A stretch of 64,000 nucleotides of DNA, taken from the NCBI GenBank assembly GCA_902805475.1, contig CADCSX010000025.1, forward strand, positions 1,488,001 to 1,552,000, read 5' to 3'. This document shows, piece by piece, positions 54,998 to 64,000 of the stretch. Origin of the DNA: Entonaema liquescens. Its lineage: Eukaryota > Ascomycota > Sordariomycetes > Xylariales > Xylariaceae. Made by a program: the position numbers and the translations under genes. The number at the start of each line of letters is the position of its first letter. Positions within the stretch are counted from its first letter, which is position 1. The notes below the pieces were generated by a model. That model was not told the origin of the DNA and ran no database searches. It saw only the letters and a program-made list of their open reading frames with translations.

Positions 54998-57900
54998 CTT
55001 ATACCTACCTGAGTTACATAAAGTCAAAAGAAAAACGAATAAATGATATTAATCAAAACGATGCATCGTGAAAGATCATATGTACCAAGGTATGCATTTG
55101 AACGAGAATAACTCCCCTATAGGAGTGAGATTTCGAATGCACCTAGCAGCGTATGTTAAATTTCGTAAAATCCGTATATCATACTACGGCGTAACTCACT
55201 TGGATACTTGATTATAAATAAATTTCAAAGAATAACTATACGACTCAACCCGATTTCTATATGGCTATAAAGTGTTTATGTATATGAATTCGAGATATAG
55301 AATTAAACCATCGTTATTCACTAACTACCTCCTATGTAAGTTACCCAAAATATGATTAGGCGTCACTATGAGTTTTACTGAAATGTGTTAGATATCAAGA
55401 GAACTACTTCGAAGATATTTATTATTTGCCTGGAAGTCAATGTATGATATACCATATCCCGAGTCCACACGATGATATAGGGGTTCAACTCAATGTCTCG
55501 AATAGCTCACAAGTTTAGCATCATGTCCCTCCCCAACTGTCACGTAAGCTTCAATGATTTACTCTTCTTCTTTTTGTAAACTACGTATTAAACTTACAAT
55601 TTCGGGTTAAGGATTCTGGTAGTTGACGCCCGTTGAAATGATTCGTCAATGCATAGGCGGATCTTTGGGAAGCAGCTTATAGGACAACTCCACCGAGGAC
55701 GATGACCTTGAAGCTTACAAAAGGTAATAAGCGGTGAGTTTAACAGAAAGACAGCAACAGTCTAACTGTTTGTTATATCTGATATTAGTGCTTCGGTGTC
55801 CCCTTCGTCCGGTTAGCAAAAATGGAACCCCGTTGTCGTTCCCGAGTGCGCTGTGTATTTACCTATTCGGTACACAGTAGTCAGTTGTATACTAGAAGTA
55901 GAAAAAATACTCTACGTCTATTCGTGCCTTCTTACCTTTGGTACCCGCAAGTACCTAGCTCCAAGACGAATCATTCCCATGATATACACTAGCGTTCCGC
56001 GGAAGCGGTACTTGAGGGAGAGACCCCGAGACCTTTCCCAAGACGTGCATAGGGTCTGTATACAAAGTGGAAAATCTCCATAGTCTAGTAGATACCTCTG
56101 AGGTACCTCCTTTCTTGGTTCCCGTCATGTCCCAAAGAGGCACCCCGGGAGTGTGGAGTATCCATCCTGTCTTAGTAGAAAGACCCCTAGAGCCGGCCTT
56201 TTGCGGCTGCATCATCGACAGCCTATCGAAACTTTATACTCGACGAAGTCGCCAGCCAATAATTCGTCGACTGCCTGCTATCTGTCATCATACCTGAGCG
56301 GAGGCTACGTCAAGCAGCAGCCCAGGGGAAACACGAACACCCAGGCCAAGTATGGAACCCGGAGCTTGGTATCCTATGAGATCCGCCCTCTTGCATCATC
56401 AAAGGCACGTGCGGCGGCGACGCCAGCGAGTTCCCCCAGCCAACGGCAAGCCATCCACGTAGACGGCACCAAGCTCGGCCACGCATTTTTTGATGGAACC
56501 TATATATAGCTTGTGTTGATCAGGTTTCCGCCTCCGCAAATGGGGGATGGGGAATTCTGGGGACGTGCGTCCTTCTCCGCAAGGGCGGTCTCGGCTTTCA
56601 TCCGACGACATTCTATCCCGATCGTCTAGAACTTTATACTCCCTTGGCTTATACTCGCTCGACCTATCCAAGTCGAAGCTCTCCGTCCAGCTGACCTATT
56701 ACATCCACTTTGCAAATCAGGGGACCTAATTTCTCCCCCGTGCCTGTGTTTCAAAAAACAACTTGACTGTTTACGAAAAGTCGGTGTTGAAATTCGCCTC
56801 TTGTTTACTTGCTAAACGGCATTATAGGTCAGATCCAGTCACTCGGATAGGGTCCCGGAAGCGAGTTACTGGCACCGCCTATTAATCTTTGCATTATCTT
56901 CATCATTCCCATCTTCACTATTATCCACATTGTTTCAACTCCTGGACCCCTTCTAGTCAGTAGTCTCCCGTACACATAACCATGTGGCAGAGCAGACAGC
57001 AGGCTACGTATGTGTAGGTATGCAGGAAACGTTACGTGTGCGAGCCGAGTCGGCATCCGATAACACGAAAGCGGTCCGTACAGCAAACAACACAGGACAT
57101 AACGAAAACGGAAGAACAAAAAAGAAATAAGAAATGAGCTCATCCGGTTCTCCTGAATTGAAGACCTCCGGGGTTTCCCGGGCTTCCGAGCATGGGTCGG
57201 TCATCGGCTTTCACTCATTGGTCCTAGTCTCCTGGGTCGTGGGAAGTGTTTGGAAGAGGAGTGAAAGATGGGTATCAGTAAGTATATTATTGCATAATAA
57301 TGACTCGTAACGTATACTATGTTGAATTCTGTAGAATCACCAAATAGAGCATATGTGAAATGGCCGTCGAAATGGTAAATCTCAGGTAGGGTAAGAAGAA
57401 AAGATGTTCGATGTTAGAGCTGCCTAGTAGTGAATTCTCGCCGTGCTTAGGCATGCACTTGATTTCTCGAGACACGGGAAATGGAAGGCTATGGGCCGTT
57501 CGCCTCACTAAATAGTTCACTTCGGCTTCGGTTTTAGACTGCTCTCAAATAACTACCCAAGGCAAGCTATCACGTTGGAAAAATTACTACATAGGTAGGT
57601 ACATTGTAGACCACAATTTATATCGCTTATCACCCTCACGGAATTTCATTGTTGAAGACTAGAATCGCAGTGTCCCCTATCGTAGACAACGTATATACGG
57701 TAGCGAATCTCGCCCATTAGACATAGTCACAAGGCATAATCTGAGGCTGACTGACTAGAAACAACTCAGGTGCCTGCCTACCTTAGGTACTTTTGGGGCG
57801 TTTTATCATTCGATTGTCGTGTAAATCAGCAGACAAACAGGTATCTTATGCAATCTATCCTTAATTTAGACCAGAGTAACCAAGACCACGTCATTTAGTA

Positions 57901-58856
57901 CAATAACATAAAATATTCTGAGCGATGAGAGCAATAGGCCCTTGTTAATGTGTATTTTTGTTCATACGGTAGCGTTTCGTCGCGTACATCTGTACCTTCA
58001 TATGCTTAACCTCCATCGGGCGCGGCAAACCATCATGATGTCCTGCCTGCCCACCTGCCGCGAATGCTCCCGCCCTTCCTTAACTACAGAACGCCTCGTA
58101 AATGAACGAAGGGACGGGATGAATAAAGATTAAAAAAAAAAGACATCAACAGCGTCATGCTTCGATCCATCACGGTAGACAGAGAGATAATCAAAATGAA
58201 AAACCCACTCCCAACCAGCCTGTTTCCTGGTTACTCGCTCCTCAATATGCAAGTTATGTGTATATATGTAAAACGTAAGATTGCAAGGAAATGATCATAA
58301 AAGAACGAAAATCCAACAACGGTAAACATCTCTCGTAAAACTCGTGGGGCTTGGAGAGGCGAGATAGTAAGCTTGTTCGCTATTGGGGGCCAAATAGATA
58401 GGTAGGTGAGATGGCTTTACAAGCTTTATGATTGGCTAACTGGGTTCGGTGTATATGGCAAGGGTGATTCGTGCCATGAGCTCGTGCTCAGATAAACAAT
58501 TGAGCCTCAGAGGATCAGTTTGCCTCGCTTGGAGGGAACCTATCGAACTATCCCGTTGAGCTGTAAGCCGAGTTGAACCACAAAAAGCCCCTCACCCCTC
58601 AGAAAACTCCATAGAATCCTTAAGAGGAGTCTCTTCCAGCTGGTCTCCATCTCGCCTCTTCACCAAGTCCGTCGAAAAAGACATCAAATCGTTACTGTAT
58701 TTCAAAAATTTCTTTAACAGGCAATGTATCGGAAACGCCTGAACCGCTGAGAACGCCGAATTCAAGCTGCAGAAAATATGAAATAGGATGGCGATGGAAA
58801 AAAAAGCTCGACCACGGATATGTGATTAGGATAAACCGTGATGTTCCGACAAGCTG
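54998..58856. other. Long intergenic region without a convincing gene
   Basis: 3.9 kb. ORFs up to 118 codons occur on both strands (for example 56153-56509 on +, 56829-57143 on -), overlapping and without family-like sequence, start context or splice partners. The first 800 bases are AT-rich. The part from about 55800 to 57250 is more GC-balanced, with frames open for 60-118 codons, which is where an unrecognised gene, a decayed gene or a non-coding RNA would be most likely. Confidence 0.45.
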
Positions 58857-60700
58857 TCAAATGAGCACCTCTTCCCGAAACGTCGAGTGAGGAACGTCGG
58901 TATATTTGACGTCTCCTGGACTGAACTGAGCCGCGTATTTCACATTAGGGAATGGTACCTCATCCTCATAGCTTTCACGCGTATAGTAGCTCGGCCGAGG
59001 TTCCGTGCGTCGCACAGAGCTATTAGGCATAGGGTACGAGGTCTTCTTTGAGCTCCTAGGTGACTCCTCTGGGTAATAGTGTTCTGCTACCGGGATAGCC
59101 CTTCCGCCCGAGTCTACCGTGTACCGCTTAGTGGATTGCGTTGGCATAACATCCGGAGACCCCGTCCGCCGGCCACGACGATGTCGCCGGTCTCGGTCAT
59201 CTTCCGACGACTCGTCTGAATAGAGGTGAGCATGGCGTGAGCGACTTCGCTCTCGGCCCAAACCAGAACCTGGCATCCAAGTCGATGCGCGTTCTAGACC
59301 GGGGGCCGGAGGCGGCCGTGAGTAGTTATCAGTATTCGAGCGGCTTAGAGGCGGAACCCGGTGGCCGTCGGCTTGTACGGGGATAGGAATAGAATGTGAT
59401 TTCTGAAAAGAGGGTATTACTCGGGCGGTGGCGGATGTTGGAGAGGCATCCACGATAATTGCCTCTCGAGTCGGCACTGTCTTCTTGTGAGATTTCTCCT
59501 TCGAACGAGGAGTGTCATGCGACATGCGACGTGTCCTTCCCGACGGCCGCTTTGCCGGATCTTCATCATCCCTAGGATCGGCCATAGGTGGAGGCGCAAA
59601 TGCCGAAGTAGCAGCGGGCGGCGGTGTCGGTACAGCGATCGGAGCGATATGTCGAACCGAGAATTCCGGGTGATATGTCTGCGCCCGGTTGAGCGTCGGT
59701 GGCTTTCCGCCGGACCTGCTCAGGTACCGAATGGCAGACTCCAAAGTCTCCGAGTTCTTTCTTTCGCGGTCGGTGGTTGGCAGCGGTGGACGACTGGTAT
59801 CCCGAGGCGGCGGCGGGGCAACGGGTACATCTTCATACTTCCGAGTACTACTGGACTTCTTCTTGTCCTGCTTGGAAGACGATGTCGTGTTGTAGGGGGT
59901 ATCTTCGTCCTCCGGACAAACCTCTATGTAGGGCGACTTATGACGGCGATGCTTCTCCTCGGATTCCTTGCGTCGGTCTTTATCGGATCGCTTCTTGTCC
60001 TCCTTCCGCCGCTCTTTCTCCTTCTTGGCTTCCTTTTCTCTCCCTCTCCTTCCCTTTCCCTTAGCGCATCGCGCTCCTTAAGCCGCTCTGCTTCTTTAAT
60101 GTCCCGCTCCCGTTCTCTGTCTCTTTCTCTTTCCTTTGCCTTCTCCTTCTCACGATTCCATTCTTCCTCTTCCTTTCGTCTCCTCCGCTCTTCATCTTTC
60201 CTAGACGGCTTCTCCCTTTCATATTCATAACTCGCTGTCTTCCTCGCATAACGAGCCTTCTCATCAAATTTCCTAGCATATATATCTTCATCCCAAGAGC
60301 GGGATGGAGGCGTATGGCCGTAGACATTATGGGGACTAGACGAGCCCGTAAATGTTGAAGGCCGTGGTTCAGCCTCGCGAACGTCGAAATGGTATTTGGT
60401 TTCATGACGCTTCGAAGAGCGAGGGGATGACGTCGAGGTGGACGTCATTCCCCTATCTCTTCTCAGCTCTTCGAGTCTGACCTTGTCATCATACTTGGTC
60501 CGCTCTGCCTCGTTGCTTAGCAGTTCGTAGGCCTGCTGAACTTGCTGAAATTCCTTCTGCTTCTCTTCTTTCAACTTTGGATCTTGAACTTTGTCGGGAT
60601 GGCATTTAAGTACCAGCTTCCGATGGGCAGATCGGATCTCTGGTAGCTGAGCATCTTTAGATACACCGAGGACCTTGTACGGGTCAGGTTGGGACGACAT
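58857..60700 (-). CDS. J-domain (DnaJ/Hsp40) protein with long disordered tail, one frame break
   Basis: Hsp40-type co-chaperone of about 614 aa without introns. The J-domain is at residues 7-75: DPYKVLGVSKDAQLPEIRSA, the HPD motif in LVLKCHPDKVQDP, and QQAYELLSNEAERTKYDD. It continues with a long Arg/Glu/Lys-rich segment that looks like a single alpha helix, then Ser/Pro/Arg-rich disordered sequence ending FREEVLI. The frame changes by one base at 60034-60037 (T4 on +; A4 on the coding strand) within the charged repeat. One extra base gives 615 codons including stop. Upstream of that point the frame ends after 258 codons, and the downstream frame is open to 58857. J-protein tails like this occur in splicing- and RNA-related members, but the role is not clear. 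Confidence 0.85.
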
Positions 60701-60992
60701 GATGTTGGAGAGTTGTAACTGTAGAGGTAAGGTGGAAGAAAGAGGCGTGTCGCAACCGTCCTAATGAAGGACAGCTTGGTGGATTTGTTGTTTGGTGGTA
60801 TAGTCGCTGGGACGACCAGAAAAGACGGTGACGAGGGAAAGTGGAGAATTATTGCATGTAACTAGGCGGGCCTGCGGTGAAGGTAGATCGAATGCCGACT
60901 TGAGACGCGGACTCGTAAGATGGAGAATAAAATAATGATAGATTGAACGTAAATAGTAGGGCAATGCTGGCAATGACAATAAATTGATAATG

Positions 60993-61010
60993 AAAAAAAA
61001 AAAAAAAAAA
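60993..61010 (+). repeat. A18 homopolymer
   Basis: Eighteen A bases about 300 bp upstream of the J-protein ATG (T-tract on its coding strand), a possible promoter poly(dA:dT) element. Confidence 0.8.
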
Positions 61011-62035
61011 GAATAATACACTGGGCTGTTTGTAGTTGCACAAAGCCTTTAGATATTGAAACGAAAGATGGGAAGATTTGAAATAAAGATGTCAGAAGTC
61101 AGATTCAATTAAGAACTGACTACGACTAGGTAATTCGAATGACGGACCATTACTTTAGGCGAACGGAGAATGGTCGGTCTTGTGGAAGAATGGCAAATGG
61201 CGTGTGTATCAACACATCTAGGGGGGGTGGATGGTGGTTTGATGAGGTCACGGAATACGGATTGAGAACTGAGAACTTGGAAAGGAGAGGGAAAGAAAGG
61301 ATGACAGAGGATGAGGATAAGTGTGTGTGTATGAATGTGAATGTGAGTAGGGAGGGGTATGGGAATATGGGAAGGGGTGATGTTGATGATAGATAGACGG
61401 GGATGGGGGCTTCTCAGAATAGTATGGCCGTACGTAAATGGGCGAAGTGGACGAAGTGGGCGGAGAGCGCAAAGAGCGACAAAAGTAACAAGGACGTTAT
61501 GAGGCTTGACGGATTGGCTCTTTTTAGAATAAGATGGGTTAAGATCGTAAGGGAAAAATACTACCTAATACTTAGGTACAAGCCAGGGAATAAATGGAAA
61601 GATGTAAGATGTAGCCACTTGAGGCCCCTTGGCTAACCAGGTCCTGGCCACTCTAGCCACTTCCACTTACGGGTTGGGAAGAGAGGGGATTGACGAGACG
61701 ATGCGACGGATGATGGCGGATTTTTTAGGATTCGCCTGATGGATCCAGTAAAATTGATCGTCTGGTCCTTTCCCTGATGACAAGCGGGCAGTCCGGTTCC
61801 TCTCTAGCGTGCTTTCGCTGGCGCACCTAGGCTACTGGGGAAGGTCTAGAGGGGAAAACACGCCTGAAAGAGGCAAGAGAGGGGGGAAACCTAGGTATTA
61901 CGAGTAACGATGTACCGAAATACCTATTAACTCGCTACAGGTGTGTAAATGGTTGGAAGTTTCCTATAGGAAGGTGGGGCCCCTTAATTCTTTTAGGGTA
62001 CGATGCCGTACGTTTAAGGCTAGGTAGGTACGTAG

Positions 62036-62066
62036 GCAGGTAGACAGGTAGACAGGTAGACAGGTA
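62036..62066 (+). repeat. GTAGACAG tandem repeat
   Basis: About four 8-base units GGTAGACA in a GGTA-rich context. Confidence 0.8.
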
Positions 62067-62803
62067 TTAGATAGGTACCTTCTTAGGTGTTGAAGAAATC
62101 GACTTGTAAACGGGGACAGGCCAGCTTTTTTCCCCTGCAACTCTCCACTGCAACTGTACTGCACTGCACTGCACCGTTCCGCAACTGCGCTGCAACGGTG
62201 GATATTGTATTCGCGTATTGTACAATATAGCGGGTACCGAGGGACTTTCTTAAACGTGGCACAATAGCGTTGAACCGAGGTACCCGTAATCGCACCGACA
62301 GGTACCCGGGAAAGTACCTAAAAAGAGGTGTGTTGAACTAAGACCGGACGAGACGATGGAACGGAATGGACGGGGACGGAATCAACGGCGAAAGTTGCTA
62401 ATCACAAGTTCCGATAATGTACAGTAATGTATGTTCGGTATAAAATTTTTTTAGATGGTATAAGTTAAAACGGTCAAGATGAATCACCAGGTCCAGCGTG
62501 GTATTATTATCCCTCTTCGTCTTTTTTTTCGCTCTCCGTCCGTCACCTATCGTTCTCGCCGAATGTCTCGCGGAGGCCACCAAGGGATATGGAATCAGGA
62601 ACCGGATTACACTACGTCGGGGACGCCCAGCAAAAACTCGCGGGGGTCAAAGTACACGGATTATGCAAGTTGGTTGGAAATCTTAGGTAATACCAGTCCT
62701 CGATGTAGGTCCTACGTATTATACGTATTACCCTGCGTAGTAGAATGTAGGTAATACCTATATGGTGTGCAGGATGGTGTATGGCGTATCTCGTATGTAG
62801 GTA

Positions 62804-62832
62804 TGTAAGTAAGTAAGTAAGTATGTATGTAG
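62804..62832 (+). repeat. GTAA/GTAT tandem repeat
   Basis: GTAA units followed by GTAT units. Confidence 0.8.
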
Positions 62833-64000
62833 GTACCACGTATGTAGGTCCAGTATCGTATTATACGACAATCCGTAAAGTAAGATAGGTTGGGATAGAT
62901 AATCTCTCACGGGATGTCCAGCGTCCGACCGAGACGAATAGAATGAAGAGCGGGATAATTTTTCTAGCCAGTTACGTATAGGTAGTCATGCGAGATGGTC
63001 TCGGCCAAAGTCAGTGGGGGCAAACTCGCGAAGGGGAAAGGCGTGTATAAGTCGACGCGTAGCGTATTAATAAATTAGAGAAGCCGGATAATGGAGTAAT
63101 GGAAGAGAAAGAAATTGAATAATGATGGCAATAACAATGACGGATGAGAAATACATGTAAGTAAGTAATACTAAGGTAGTTTAAAAGAATTATTACAATG
63201 CAACTGTAAACGTGAACCGGCCAATGCGGTGACGGGTGACGAGTGACGAGTAATCAAGGCAAAAGCTATAAGTCAAGGTATAAAGCTGAGAACTGACTTA
63301 TTAGAAAAAATCGCGCTCCCAAGAGTGACGACAATGCAACTTGTGAAAACGCTCTGGACAATTCGTAACTGGGTAAAAGGTAACACGGGGCTTGGGTATT
63401 GAAGCTGAAGTGGTCTGTTTGCCAATTTGCTCAAGACGATCCAGTGTGTGGCAGATGCGATGCTATCCTACTAGTTCTGCTGGCCCTGCTAGCCCTGCTG
63501 GTTCGTAACTAGGGAGTTGCGTTTGCGATCGCCAGCTTGGCTCTTCGTGAACCAATAGCCCAGGGCTAGACCTCTCCCTACCTTTGTGTAAGTCGAGATG
63601 TTGGGTTACTCGGAAGGTGGCAATAAACACGGCGATGGTGGATCTCAGCAGAAACGGATCAGAAGCTAGATGCTTATTTTTTAAATGCGATCTTTTTTTT
63701 TTTCTATCTGGGGTGCGGAATAATATGTTGGTTGACTTAAACTTTGGCGGGATACCGAGTATTCGGTTTGGGAGGTATTTTTTGCTTCTTCCTCTTTTCT
63801 TTTTTTCCTTTTTTTTTTTTTGGACACTAAAAGGCTACGGAAAGAATGTCAACATTGCACGATATCTCCTCCATCAAGGTCTATGTAACTACGTTAAGTA
63901 TGTAAGGTATTATGCAAGTCTCTGTATGGAGAGTCTTGGTATCACCCGGTCTCGAAACCAGCGGTGAAGGTTGATATACCTATCTCCTGCAGTCGTTCCT

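Larger units (their letters stand above)
60701..64000. other. Repeat-rich intergenic region to the window edge
   Basis: 3.3 kb without a convincing gene. It contains an A18 run (60993-61010), a GT/GA-rich purine stretch (about 61200-61400), GTAGACAG and GTAA tandem repeats and several T-runs near 63690 and 63810. ORFs up to 127 codons (for example 63584-63967) are low-complexity or random-looking. The left end must contain the J-protein promoter. Confidence 0.5.

Noticed and set aside
59487..60230. 247-codon + strand ORF opposite the J-protein gene
   Set aside because: Arg/Ser/Leu-rich mirror of the charged repeat of the J-protein; the minus strand carries the recognisable J-domain.
60761..61043. 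Phe-rich ORFs over the A18 run
   Set aside because: Produced by the homopolymer.

Overview
The window looks like nuclear DNA of a filamentous ascomycete (Pezizomycotina, probably Sordariomycetes). The reasons are short introns (mostly 50-120 nt) with CTAAC/CTRAC branch sites, a Zn(II)2Cys6 regulator, a Clr5-domain protein, a fungal GH6 cellobiohydrolase with CBM1, an AP-2 mu subunit, a mitochondrial ClpP and a nuclear tRNA-Trp. Gene models were built by hand from reading frames, splice sites and family motifs; no search was run.

Left part (1-24.7 kb). A GRR1-like F-box/LRR gene runs off the left edge. From 4.7 to 18.4 kb comes a run that resembles a compact, non-canonical biosynthetic locus: a short-chain dehydrogenase, a cupin, a secreted BBE-like FAD oxidase, a UbiA-type prenyltransferase, a Zn2Cys6 regulator and a PsiD-like pyruvoyl decarboxylase, with no PKS, NRPS or classical terpene synthase. 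Two CCG-N3-CGG sites precede the oxidase gene, and a CCG-N8-CGG palindrome sits directly before the regulator's start codon. Then follow a GH6 cellobiohydrolase II, the AP-2 mu subunit and an HD-domain cyanamide hydratase-like gene.

Middle part (24.7-41 kb). Mostly housekeeping or conserved genes: Hsp90, an unrecognised probable mitochondrial protein, ClpP (with two micro-exons), a Clr5-domain protein, a large protein kinase fused to a C-terminal zinc-finger region, and tRNA-Trp(CCA).

Right part (41-64 kb). Three oxygenase genes of different chemistry lie side by side (flavin monooxygenase, cytochrome P450, luciferase-like FMN monooxygenase). They are followed by sterol O-acyltransferase, a TPR-SET protein, a 3.9 kb stretch without a convincing gene, a J-domain protein and a repeat-rich right end.

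Two general points affect how the annotation is read. Four otherwise well-conserved genes (FAD oxidase, Zn2Cys6 regulator, mitochondrial protein, J-domain protein) each have one reading-frame break of one base, next to a short A-run on the coding strand. This suggests indel errors in the assembly, or real decay. Two introns (in the decarboxylase and the P450) can only be modelled with GC-AG borders.
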